Source: Syntrophaceae bacterium UBA6255 (lineage in GTDB: Bacteria; Desulfobacterota; Syntrophia; Syntrophales; Smithellaceae). From it: a DNA stretch of 26,669 bases. This document shows, in pieces, positions 7,691 to 15,530 of the stretch; the stretch's first letter is position 1; every line of letters starts with the position of its first letter. The notes under the pieces were generated by a model. It saw only the letters and a program-made list of their open reading frames with translations. It did no database searches and was not told where the DNA came from. A program made the translations under genes and the position numbers. The stretch lies in contig DJVN01000119.1 in the NCBI GenBank assembly GCA_002441205.1, forward strand, positions 1 through 26,669, in the 5' to 3' direction.

Positions 7691-8139
7691 TGAGACTCGC
7701 TGAGAGCGAACGAAGTGAAGCTCGAAGCGTAAGTCGAATTATCCCCGAGGCGAAGCGAATGGGGATTTGAGACTCGCTGAGAGCGAACGAAGTGAAGCTC
7801 GAAGCGTAAGTCGAATTATCCCCGAGGCGAAGCGAATGGGGATTTGAGACTCGCTGAGAGCGAATCCCGACGTGTCGGGATGAAGCTCGTCACAGCCCCC
7901 TAAAGGTGGCGGGATAATTCGCTCTAAGATTTTCCGATCACTGCGTTTCGGAAAATCAGGGCTCATTAAAGCGTAAGTCGTGGTGAGATTCGCTGAGAAC
8001 GAGTGAAACGAAATTCGAGGTGCAAATCGAACGATCCAAGGGGTTTGCCATTGGAAATCAATGAAACTCAAATATTACAAACGAAGTGCCGTAATGTTTT
8101 TAAGTTGAATTGTCCCGAGTGCGAAGCACATCGGGATAT
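7691..8139 (+). repeat. 77-bp tandem repeat array, five copies of falling similarity
   Basis: Copies start at 7691, 7768, 7845, 7984 and 8062 and share the opening TGAGACTCGCTGAGAG (degraded in the last two). Copies 1 and 2 are identical by eye. Copy 3 is interrupted after 7864 by about 60 extra nt, and copies 4 and 5 are divergent but keep the length (78 and 77 nt). Each unit can form a short hairpin TCGCT-gag-AGCGA near its start and a second hairpin near its end. The arms of the second hairpin differ between copies but stay complementary: ATCCCC/GGGGAT in copies 1-2, TCCAA/TTGGA in copy 4, TCCCGA/TCGGGA plus GTGC/GCAC in copy 5. No plausible protein is encoded on either strand. The array fills nearly all of the 504-nt gap between the DUF151 gene and xerC. 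Confidence 0.85.
7857..7925 (+). repeat. Large nested hairpin inserted in repeat copy 3
   Basis: AGAGCGAAT (7857-7865) is the exact reverse complement of ATTCGCTCT (7917-7925), and the pairing extends inwards with TCCCG/CGGGA past a 3-nt bulge. Inside it lies a second hairpin, TCCCGAC-gt-GTCGGGA (7865-7880). A separate hairpin follows at 7929-7956, ATTTTCCGA/TCGGAAAAT. Confidence 0.7.
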
Positions 8140-8160
8140 CCGCCAAGCGGAGCGGGATAA
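8140..8160 (+). repeat. Short terminal hairpin after the array
   Basis: CCGC-caa-GCGG with adjoining GCGGGATAA closes the structured region about 35 nt before xerC. It repeats the GCGGGATAA theme found inside the array near 7909. Confidence 0.45.
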
Positions 8161-8194
8161 TTGTTATGCATGATAAATAGCTGGAATAGATGTT

Positions 8195-9112
8195 ATGGGA
8201 AACATGATTGATGATTTTCAAAATTATCTGGAAGTGGAAAAAAATGTTTCCGAACACACTAAAATGGCTTATGTTGCCGATGTCAATGAGTTTGCAAGAT
8301 TCTTGATCAATAATAATTTCATAAAAAAGCAAGATGAAGTCATTGATATAAAGCCGGAAAATATCAGGCAATATTTAAGCTGCCTTTATTTACAGAAAAT
8401 AAAAAAGGTTACGGTCAATCGCAAAGTCGCATCTTTGAGGGCTTTTTATAAATATGTTTTACGGACGGGAAAGATAAATAATAATCCCTCGGAGATGATT
8501 CAGACATTAAAAACTGAAAAATACATGCCCAATTTTCTTTCAGTGGATGAAATGCTGGAACTTTTAAAAGCGCAAAATGATAGTTCATCATCAGGCTTGC
8601 GGAGCCGCGCCATCCTGGAAATGTTTTATTCCTGTGGATTGCGTCTCAGCGAGTTGGCCGGTTTGGATTTAAATGATATCGATTTTAGTCAAAGGTTAGT
8701 CAAAGTCAGGGGAAAAGGCAGAAAGGAGAGAATTGTTCCGGTGGGTGGGCCGGCATTAGAAGCTGTTGCTGAGTATTTACAGAAAACCTCAGAGTTACGT
8801 AAAAATAAAAATGAAGACGTTTTTAAAAAACCGTTGTTTCTCAATACTCATGGTAAGAGGATCTCGACCAGGAGCATTGCAAGAATAGTCGATGAAGCAA
8901 TTTCTAGGAGCGGCATAGGACGAAAGATAAGTCCGCACGCTTTAAGACACAGTTTTGCCACTCATCTTTTAAATGCCGGGGCAGATTTGCGTTCGATTCA
9001 GGAATTACTGGGTCATGAGAGCCTTTCCACCACGCAGAAATATACGGCGGTGAATATTAACCGCTTGATGGAGGTGTACGATAAGGCTCATCCGCGCAAT
9101 CACAAACAATAA
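8195..9112 (+). CDS. xerC: Tyrosine recombinase XerC
   Basis: A 305-residue tyrosine recombinase that, with XerD, resolves chromosome dimers at dif near the terminus. The N-terminal SAM-like core-binding domain (about 4-90) is followed by the catalytic domain. All catalytic residues are present: R150 in SCGLRLSEL, K174 in VRGKGRKE, H248 and R251 in HALRHSFATHLL, H274 in LLGHESL, and nucleophile Y283 in TTQKYT. Length and the downstream hslV-hslU pair match the conserved xerC-hslV-hslU order known from several phyla (for example codV-clpQ-clpY in Bacillus), which argues against an integrase. An ATG at codon 4 is an alternative start. No dif-like site is recognised nearby. Confidence 0.93.
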   Translation: MGNMIDDFQNYLEVEKNVSEHTKMAYVADVNEFARFLINNNFIKKQDEVIDIKPENIRQYLSCLYLQKIKKVTVNRKVASLRAFYKYVLRTGKINNNPSEMIQTLKTEKYMPNFLSVDEMLELLKAQNDSSSSGLRSRAILEMFYSCGLRLSELAGLDLNDIDFSQRLVKVRGKGRKERIVPVGGPALEAVAEYLQKTSELRKNKNEDVFKKPLFLNTHGKRISTRSIARIVDEAISRSGIGRKISPHALRHSFATHLLNAGADLRSIQELLGHESLSTTQKYTAVNINRLMEVYDKAHPRNHKQ

Positions 9113-9149
9113 TTATTCTGAAAAGCCTTTTAATTTTTAAGGAGTAAAA

Positions 9150-9731
9150 ATGAATATCAGGGGTACGACAATATTGGCGGTAAAACGAAACGGCAGGATA
9201 ACGGTTGCCGGCGATGGTCAGGTGACTCTGGACACCACCATACTCAAGCATGGTGCGAGAAAAGTTCGCCGGCTTTATAATAACGAGGTCATTGTTGGAT
9301 TTGCCGGGGCGACGGCGGATGCTTTTACTCTTTTTGATCGTTTCGATCAAAAACTGGATCAGTACAACGGTAACTTGTTGAGGGCGGCGGTGGAACTTAC
9401 AAAGGATTGGCGGACTGACCGAGTTTTGAGACATCTGGAAGCGCTGATGATTGCCGTGAACAAAGATAACGCTCTGATCATTTCAGGCAATGGCGATGTC
9501 ATTGAAGCCGATGATGATGTGATGGCGATCGGCTCCGGGGGACCTTTTGCCCTGACTGCGGCACGCGCGCTTTTAAGGCACTCGGATTTATCAGCGACGG
9601 AAATCGCCAGAGAAGCGATGAAGATAGCATCAGAGGTTTGTATTTACACCAATGACCATGTTACAATTGAAGAAATAGATATGAATGGTAAAGAACAGGA
9701 CAAAAACAGTAAAAATAAGGGGAAAAAATAA
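9150..9731 (+). CDS. hslV: ATP-dependent protease peptidase subunit HslV
   Basis: A 193-residue proteasome-beta-like peptidase of the HslUV (ClpYQ) complex. The sequence begins MNIRGTTILAV, so removal of five residues would expose T6 as the N-terminal nucleophile, as in family members with a short propeptide. AGDGQVTLDTTILKHGARKVRRL is the expected conserved segment, and GSGGPFALTAARALL near the C-terminal half completes the fold. The extreme C-terminus is a charged Lys/Asn-rich tail. AAGGAG precedes the ATG by 5 nt. Only 3 nt separate it from hslU, so the two subunits are made from one message. Confidence 0.96.
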   Translation: MNIRGTTILAVKRNGRITVAGDGQVTLDTTILKHGARKVRRLYNNEVIVGFAGATADAFTLFDRFDQKLDQYNGNLLRAAVELTKDWRTDRVLRHLEALMIAVNKDNALIISGNGDVIEADDDVMAIGSGGPFALTAARALLRHSDLSATEIAREAMKIASEVCIYTNDHVTIEEIDMNGKEQDKNSKNKGKK

Positions 9732-9734
9732 AAG

Positions 9735-11135
9735 ATGTCAAATAAAGGGTTAAAACCCAGGGAAATAGTTGAGAAGTTAAACCAGCATATTATCGGACAG
9801 ATTGAAGCAAAAAGAGCGGTGGCCATAGCCTTGCGCAACCGATGGCGCAGACAGAATGTAACGGCTGAACTGGCCGATGAGATATCGCCGAAAAATATTA
9901 TTATGATCGGACCGACCGGTGTAGGGAAAACGGAAATCGCCCGCAGGCTGGCGAAACTGGACAATTCTCCTTTTTTAAAAATCGAGGCCTCAAAATTTAC
10001 CGAAGTCGGTTATGTGGGCAGAGACGTTGAATCAATGATCCGTGACCTGGTGGAACTTTCCATTAACATGGTGAAAGCGGAAGAGCAGGAAAATGTTCAG
10101 GCGAAAGCGGCGGAGATTGCCGAGGAGAGAATTCTTGATCTTTTGCTGCCGCCCCGTCCGACGGAAAAACATGCGGGGGAGATGCTCAAAGATAGGCCTT
10201 TGGAAGATCAGCCGTTGAATGAAGGTTCCGAAGATGAGCAGGCGAGAAGGAGTGACGCTTCCAGAGAAAAGATGCGCCGCTGGCTGCGAGAGGGGAAATT
10301 TGATGAAAAAATGGTCGAACTGGAAGTGTCGGAATCCAGAAGCGGACCTATGATAGAGATATTTTCAGCTGCCGGCATGGAGGATATGGGGCTGAATCTG
10401 AAAGATATGCTCGGCAATATCATGCCGCAGAAGAAAAAAAGAAGAAGCGTGAAGGTTCCGGAAGCCCTCGAAATTCTGGAAGCGGAGGAAGCCCAGAAAT
10501 TAATTGATATGGAAAAAGTGACCCGGACGGCTCTTGATCGGGTTGAACAATCCGGAATAATATTTCTGGATGAAATAGATAAAATTGTCGGCGGTGATTC
10601 TCAGCACGGGCCCGATGTTTCCCGGGAGGGTGTGCAGCGGGATTTGCTGCCGATTGTCGAAGGGTCCAATGTCAACACGCGTTACGGCATGGTGAAAACG
10701 GATCATATTCTGTTTATTGCAGCCGGCGCTTTTTCCGGGACAAAACCCTCCGATCTGATTCCGGAACTTCAGGGACGCTTTCCGATTCGGGTTGAGCTTG
10801 ACTCTTTGGGAAAAGAGGAGTTTATTCGGATTCTCACGGAACCGAATAACGCGCTGGTAAAACAGTACACGGAAATGATGGCAACCGAGGGATTGAACTT
10901 GTCGTTTACCGGGGAGGCCATCGCCGCCATCGCGGAAATGGCCACGCTGGTCAATGAAAGCACAGAGAATATAGGAGCGCGCAGACTCTACACGATGATG
11001 GAAAAGATATTGGATGATATCTCATTTGACGCTCCGGATATGGAAAAAAAGGAAATCATCATCGACGCGCAGTATGTGGAGGAAAAATTAAACGCTATCA
11101 TAGAAGATCAGGATTTAAGCAGGTACATTTTATAA
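9735..11135 (+). CDS. hslU: HslU ATPase/unfoldase subunit
   Basis: A 466-residue AAA+ unfoldase that feeds substrates to HslV. Walker A is GPTGVGKT at 59-66, Walker B LDEID at 278-282, and a sensor/arginine-finger region lies around 390-400 (STENIGARRLYT). Between them is the long, charged intermediate (I) domain, about 110-235. The C-terminal residues LSRYIL match the family tail that docks into HslV pockets and activates the peptidase, so the HslU-HslV interface looks intact. The gene is directly followed by argB after 12 nt, which suggests read-through from protease to arginine genes. Confidence 0.97.
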   Translation: MSNKGLKPREIVEKLNQHIIGQIEAKRAVAIALRNRWRRQNVTAELADEISPKNIIMIGPTGVGKTEIARRLAKLDNSPFLKIEASKFTEVGYVGRDVESMIRDLVELSINMVKAEEQENVQAKAAEIAEERILDLLLPPRPTEKHAGEMLKDRPLEDQPLNEGSEDEQARRSDASREKMRRWLREGKFDEKMVELEVSESRSGPMIEIFSAAGMEDMGLNLKDMLGNIMPQKKKRRSVKVPEALEILEAEEAQKLIDMEKVTRTALDRVEQSGIIFLDEIDKIVGGDSQHGPDVSREGVQRDLLPIVEGSNVNTRYGMVKTDHILFIAAGAFSGTKPSDLIPELQGRFPIRVELDSLGKEEFIRILTEPNNALVKQYTEMMATEGLNLSFTGEAIAAIAEMATLVNESTENIGARRLYTMMEKILDDISFDAPDMEKKEIIIDAQYVEEKLNAIIEDQDLSRYIL

Positions 11136-11147
11136 CGGAGCTGAAAA

Positions 11148-12038
11148 ATGAAAAATATTTCAAATTCAATTGAGCGGGCGGATATTCTTCTGGAGACCCT
11201 GCCGTATATCAGGCGGTTCTATAATAAGACCATCGTCATCAAATATGGCGGTCATGCCATGATGGATGAGGAGTTGAAAAACAAATTCGCCCAGGACGTG
11301 GTCATGATGAAGTATATCGGGATTAATCCCGTGGTTGTTCATGGCGGAGGCCCGCAAATTGGAGAACATCTGAAAAAGTTCGGCAAGGAATCGAAATTTA
11401 TTCAGGGCATGCGGGTGACCGACGCAGAAACCATGAATATCGTGGAAATGGTTCTGGTTGGCACGGTCAACAAGGAAATCGTCGGTCTGATTAACCGGCA
11501 TGGCGGCAGTGCCGTGGGTTTAAGCGGCAAAGACGGCAATCTGATTGTCGCGGAAAAATATTTTTTGAACGAGGAAAAAGCCAAGCATACACCGCCGGAG
11601 ATTATTGATATCGGTCTGGTGGGCAAAGTAAAAAATATCAATTCTCAATTGATTGTTTCGCTGGCGCAGAACAACTTTATTCCCGTGATTGCTCCGACCG
11701 GTATCGGCGAGAATGGTGAAACCTATAACATCAACGCCGACCTCGTTGCCGGTGAAATAGCCGCGGCGCTGCAGGCGGAAAAGCTTTTACTTTTGACGGA
11801 CGTGGCGGGCGTGCTGGGCAAGGACAAAAAACTGATTCATACGATGACCAACAAACAAGCACTAAAATTAATTGACAATGGTACCGTCGAGGGAGGTATG
11901 TTTCCCAAAATCAAGTGCTCTCTGAAAGCGCTCAAGGGAGGCGTAAGGAAAGCACACATTGTTGACGGCCGATTGAAACACGCTGTTTTGCTCGAGATAT
12001 TTACCGATAAAGGCATCGGTACGGAAATTGTTTTATAA
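11148..12038 (+). CDS. argB: Acetylglutamate kinase
   Basis: A 296-residue kinase that phosphorylates N-acetylglutamate, the second step to arginine. The phosphate-binding K32 in KYGGHAM and the HGGGPQIG loop (about 63-70) are present, with LLLTDVAGVLG and GGMFPKI further on. An N-terminal helical extension before the first strand (about 1-27) is kept. In the Pseudomonas and Thermotoga enzymes this helix mediates hexamer formation and arginine feedback inhibition, so this enzyme is probably arginine-sensitive (inference). GGAG lies 8 nt before the ATG. It starts the argB-argD-argF run. Confidence 0.96.
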   Translation: MKNISNSIERADILLETLPYIRRFYNKTIVIKYGGHAMMDEELKNKFAQDVVMMKYIGINPVVVHGGGPQIGEHLKKFGKESKFIQGMRVTDAETMNIVEMVLVGTVNKEIVGLINRHGGSAVGLSGKDGNLIVAEKYFLNEEKAKHTPPEIIDIGLVGKVKNINSQLIVSLAQNNFIPVIAPTGIGENGETYNINADLVAGEIAAALQAEKLLLLTDVAGVLGKDKKLIHTMTNKQALKLIDNGTVEGGMFPKIKCSLKALKGGVRKAHIVDGRLKHAVLLEIFTDKGIGTEIVL

Positions 12039-12064
12039 TTACGGGGAAGGGAAAAATTTCAGTC

Positions 12065-13255
12065 ATGAATGAAAAGGAAGCAATGGCCCTGGCCAATGAA
12101 AATATTATGAACACCTACAGGCGTTTCCCTGTGGTTCTGGTCAAGGGTTCGGGTGCCAGGGTTTGGGATATTAACGGCAAGGACTATCTTGATTTTGTGG
12201 CCGGCATTGCGGTTTGTTCTCTGGGGCATTCTCATCCGGGAGTGACTGCCGCGGTCAAGGAACAGGTGGATCAGTTAACCCATGTGTCTAATTTATATTA
12301 TACCGAACCGCAGGCGAAGCTGGCGAAATCACTGGTTGATCATTCTTTTGCGGATAAGGTTTTCTTCTGCAACAGCGGGGCGGAGGCCAACGAAGCGGCC
12401 ATAAAACTGGCGAGAAAATACGCTCATGAGAACATGGGGCCGGATAAATTTGAACTGATTACCATGAAAGATTCCTTTCATGGCCGGACGATGGCCACGA
12501 TTACGGCCACCGGCCAGGAAAAATTTCAATTCGGATTTACCCCGCTGCTGGCCGGTTTTCATTACGTGCCTTTTAATGATTTGAAAGCACTGGAATCCGC
12601 GATTTCTTCAAAAACCTGCGGCGTCATGCTGGAACCGGTTCAGGGGGAAGGCGGGGTGAATATTCCCGATGACGATTATCTGGCTTCCGTGAGGGACATC
12701 TGCGACCGTCACGGCATTCTGCTGATTCTTGATGAAGTGCAAACGGGCATGGGGCGGACCGGGAAACTTTTTGCCTATGAACATTCCGGAATCAAACCGG
12801 ATATTATGACGCTGGCCAAGGCGCTCGGCAACGGTTTTCCGGTAGGAGCGATGCTGGCGACGGACAAAATTGCCAGATCTTTTGTGCCCGGAAACCACGC
12901 TTCAACGTTTGGAGGGAACCTTCTGGCCATGGCTGCGGCCAATGCCGTCATGCAGATCATTTTCCAGGAAAATATACTGGAAAATTGCGAGAAAATCGGC
13001 AATTATTTTTTATCAGAATTAAAGAAGCTTCAACAGAAAAGTAAAATCATCAGGGAGGTTAGGGGTAAAGGTCTTATGCTCGCAGCGCAACTTGATATCG
13101 AAGCCGCTGACCTTGTGAGTGCCTGCATGAAAAAAGGGTTGCTGATTAATTCCACAGGAGGAAAGACACTGCGCTTTGTTCCTCCTTTAATCATTACAAC
13201 CCGGGAGGTCGATCAGGCATTGCAGGTGCTGGAAGAGGTCATGGAGGGTCAATGA
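12065..13255 (+). CDS. argD: Acetylornithine aminotransferase
   Basis: A 396-residue class-III PLP aminotransferase that converts N-acetylglutamate semialdehyde to N-acetylornithine. The family may also act on N-succinyl-diaminopimelate semialdehyde, relevant to lysine here because dapA and dapB lie downstream. The PLP Schiff-base lysine is K252 in TLAKALGNGFP. FCNSGAEANEAAIKLARKY marks the cofactor phosphate-binding loop, and LDEVQTGMGRTG holds the conserved Asp. The C-terminal LRFVPPLIIT segment is typical. The stop overlaps the argF start (ATGA). Placement between argB and argF supports ArgD over other class-III aminotransferases. Confidence 0.95.
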   Translation: MNEKEAMALANENIMNTYRRFPVVLVKGSGARVWDINGKDYLDFVAGIAVCSLGHSHPGVTAAVKEQVDQLTHVSNLYYTEPQAKLAKSLVDHSFADKVFFCNSGAEANEAAIKLARKYAHENMGPDKFELITMKDSFHGRTMATITATGQEKFQFGFTPLLAGFHYVPFNDLKALESAISSKTCGVMLEPVQGEGGVNIPDDDYLASVRDICDRHGILLILDEVQTGMGRTGKLFAYEHSGIKPDIMTLAKALGNGFPVGAMLATDKIARSFVPGNHASTFGGNLLAMAAANAVMQIIFQENILENCEKIGNYFLSELKKLQQKSKIIREVRGKGLMLAAQLDIEAADLVSACMKKGLLINSTGGKTLRFVPPLIITTREVDQALQVLEEVMEGQ

Positions 13256-14160
13256 AAAAAGATTTACTGAATATTTCCGATCTGGAGGTGCCTGATTTTG
13301 ACACGCTATGGCAGAAAACCAGACGGCTGAAAAAATCGTTGAAGGACGGCAAACCCCACGGTTCGCTTCAGGGAAAGACGCTGGGAATGATTTTTGACAA
13401 ATCGTCCACCCGGACGAGAATATCCTTCGAAGTCGGCATGTATCAGCTGGGCGGGATTGCGTTATTTTTGACCTCCCGGGACACGCAGATCGGCAGGGGT
13501 GAAACGATTGCCGATTCGGCCCAGATGATGTCCCGTTATCTGAATGGAATTATGATCAGAACCTATTCTCAGAAAAGTGTGGAAGATTTTGCCCGTTTTG
13601 CCACGATTCCGGTCATTAACGGACTCACGGATCTGTTGCATCCCTGTCAGATTCTCAGCGATTTGTTTACGATCAGGGAAAAGAAGGGGTCTTATGATAA
13701 GTTGAAAATAGCCTATATCGGGGACGGCAACAACATTGCCAATACCTGGATTGAAGCCGCCGCCAAGTTGCCGATTCAGTTGGCTCTGGCCTGTCCCGCG
13801 GGTTACGATCCGGACAGGAAAATACTGGAAAAAGGGAAAAAAGAAGCGCGGGAAGGCATTACTTTGCTGAGGGATCCTTTAAAAGCGGCGAAAGATGCCG
13901 ATATTCTGTACACGGATGTCTGGACAAGCATGGGACAGGAATCGGAGAGTGAAAAAAGGAAAAAAATATTTAAGAATTATCAAATCAATCAAAGACTGCT
14001 GAAGGAGGCCAAAAAAGACGCGATGGTCATGCATTGTCTTCCGGCTCATCGGGGAGAAGAAATTTCTTCCGATGTCATTGATGGCCCGCAGTCGGTGGTG
14101 ATTGATCAGGCGGAAAATCGCCTGCATGTGCAGAAAGCCATACTGGAAATATTAATTTAA
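13252..14160 (+). CDS. argF: Ornithine carbamoyltransferase
   Basis: A 302-residue enzyme that joins carbamoyl phosphate and ornithine to give citrulline. The carbamoyl-phosphate loop STRTR is at 52-56, the second motif HPCQ at 130-133, and the ornithine-loop HCLP at 261-264, all intact. GDGNNIANTW in the middle is also diagnostic for ornithine rather than aspartate as acceptor. It overlaps argD by 4 nt. A 138-nt hairpin-rich gap separates it from argG, the longest gap in the arg run, so this may be an operon or attenuation boundary. Confidence 0.97.
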   Translation: MKKDLLNISDLEVPDFDTLWQKTRRLKKSLKDGKPHGSLQGKTLGMIFDKSSTRTRISFEVGMYQLGGIALFLTSRDTQIGRGETIADSAQMMSRYLNGIMIRTYSQKSVEDFARFATIPVINGLTDLLHPCQILSDLFTIREKKGSYDKLKIAYIGDGNNIANTWIEAAAKLPIQLALACPAGYDPDRKILEKGKKEAREGITLLRDPLKAAKDADILYTDVWTSMGQESESEKRKKIFKNYQINQRLLKEAKKDAMVMHCLPAHRGEEISSDVIDGPQSVVIDQAENRLHVQKAILEILI

Positions 14161-14163
14161 TAA

Positions 14164-14211
14164 GTTAGAAATTATTTTCTGCATTATTTGGCAGAAAATA
14201 TTTTCGCTAAC
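14164..14211 (+). promoter_or_regulatory. Hairpin 1 in the argF-argG gap
   Basis: ATTTTCTGC (14174-14182) pairs perfectly with GCAGAAAAT (14191-14199) around an 8-nt loop, and GTTAG/CTAAC (14164-14168 and 14207-14211) closes an outer stem. No run of T follows, so it is not a classic intrinsic terminator. It may protect the argF mRNA 3' end or act in a leader. Confidence 0.55.
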
Positions 14212-14226
14212 GTATTAGAGAATTTT

Positions 14227-14253
14227 AATTTGCTTTCTATCAGAAAGCAAATT
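14227..14253 (+). promoter_or_regulatory. Hairpin 2 in the argF-argG gap
   Basis: AATTTGCTTTCT and AGAAAGCAAATT form a perfect 12-bp stem with a 3-nt loop (ATC). A weaker CCCG-tttat-CGGG hairpin follows at about 14268-14280, right before the argG ribosome binding site (TAGGAGG, 14284-14290). The arrangement could modulate argG translation or mark RNA processing. No T tract follows. Confidence 0.6.
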
Positions 14254-14298
14254 TATTAATAAAGTTATCCCGTTTATCGGGGGTAGGAGGAACAGAGA

Positions 14299-15507
14299 TT
14301 GTCACAGAAAATTAAGAAAGTTGTTTTGGCCTATTCGGGCGGGCTGGATACATCGGTCATTGTCCGCTGGCTCATTGAAACGTACAAATGTGAAGTAATC
14401 TGCTTTGCCGCGGATGTGGGACAGAAGGAAGAATTGGCGGGCTTGAAAGAAAAAGCCCTCAATACAGGCGCCAGTAAAATATACATTGATGATTTGCGGG
14501 AAGAGTTCGCCCGGGATTTTGTTTTTCCCGCGTTGCGGGCCAATGCGATTTATGAAGGAACCTATCTTCTAGGCACTTCTCTGGCCAGGCCACTGATCGC
14601 CAAAAGACAGATTGAAATTGCAAAAAAGGAAAAGGCGGACGCCGTTTCCCACGGGGCTACCGGCAAGGGCAATGATCAGGTGCGGTTTGAGCTGACCTAC
14701 TACGCTTTAAATCCATCCATTCAAATTATCGCGGCGTGGAAGGATGATCACTGGACATTTGATTCCCGAGATTCAATGATAGATTATGCCAGAAAATATA
14801 AAATACCCATTCCGCTGACCAAGGCCAAGCCCTACAGTTCGGATCGCAACCTGTTGCATATTTCCCATGAAGGGGGAATTCTGGAAGATCCCTGGGCCGA
14901 GCCTCCTGAAAATATCTTTGTACTGACTAAATCTCCGGAAAAGGCGCCGGATAAACCGACTTATCTGGAAATTGATTTTAAAAAGGGCAATCCCGTAGCC
15001 GTAAACGGGAAAAAGATGTCACCGGCTCAACTGATGGATAATGTCAATATGATTGCCGGCGCCAACGGTATCGGGCGTGTGGACATGGTGGAAAACCGTT
15101 TTGTCGGCATGAAATCCAGAGGTGTTTATGAGACTCCCGGCGGGACCGTGCTCTGGGCCGCTCATCGCGCGCTGGAATCCATTACGATGGATCGGGAAGT
15201 GATGTTCATGCGGGATTCTCTGATCCCGAAGTATGCCCAGCTCGCCTATAACGGATTCTGGTATTCTCCGGAAATGAAAGCTCTCCAGACCTATATTGAC
15301 GCGACTCAGGAAAACGTGACCGGTACGGCGCGCGTGAAATTGTATAAGGGGAACTGCATTGTCGTCGGGCGGAAATCGCCTTATTCCCTGTACAGCGAAT
15401 CATTCGCTACTTTTGAAAAGGATCAGGTTTATAATCAGAAGGACGCGATCGGATTTATTAAATTGAGCGGATTACGTTTAATCATTCAGAATATTTTGAA
15501 AAAATAA
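14299..15507 (+). CDS. argG: Argininosuccinate synthase
   Basis: A 402-residue enzyme that joins citrulline and aspartate with ATP to form argininosuccinate. The N-terminal PP-loop SGGLDTS is at 13-19, and further conserved blocks are YEGTYLLGTSLARPLIAK, SHGATGKGNDQVRFE and SDRNLLHISHEGG. The start is TTG at 14299, supported by GGAGG at 14286-14290 with an 8-nt spacer and by the MSQKIKKVVLAYSGG family N-terminus; no in-frame ATG is closer. Length is typical of the short bacterial type. argH follows after 23 nt. Confidence 0.96.
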   Translation: MSQKIKKVVLAYSGGLDTSVIVRWLIETYKCEVICFAADVGQKEELAGLKEKALNTGASKIYIDDLREEFARDFVFPALRANAIYEGTYLLGTSLARPLIAKRQIEIAKKEKADAVSHGATGKGNDQVRFELTYYALNPSIQIIAAWKDDHWTFDSRDSMIDYARKYKIPIPLTKAKPYSSDRNLLHISHEGGILEDPWAEPPENIFVLTKSPEKAPDKPTYLEIDFKKGNPVAVNGKKMSPAQLMDNVNMIAGANGIGRVDMVENRFVGMKSRGVYETPGGTVLWAAHRALESITMDREVMFMRDSLIPKYAQLAYNGFWYSPEMKALQTYIDATQENVTGTARVKLYKGNCIVVGRKSPYSLYSESFATFEKDQVYNQKDAIGFIKLSGLRLIIQNILKK

Positions 15508-15530
15508 ACCTTTGAAGAGCGGAGAAAATC

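Noticed and set aside
7739..8071. 110-residue minus-strand open frame in the repeat region
   Set aside because: It lies wholly within the repeat array, its sequence simply translates the repeats, and it has no ribosome binding site or family resemblance.
7691..8139. CRISPR array
   Set aside because: Units are contiguous 77-nt blocks with no unique spacers, the repeats are too long, and there are no cas genes nearby.
8075..8371. 98-residue minus-strand open frame overlapping xerC
   Set aside because: It is the antisense shadow of xerC plus the end of the repeat array.
8195..9112. Phage or integron integrase
   Set aside because: Length, sequence and the xerC-hslV-hslU order fit the chromosomal dimer-resolving recombinase; there is no attachment site, cassette or phage gene near it.
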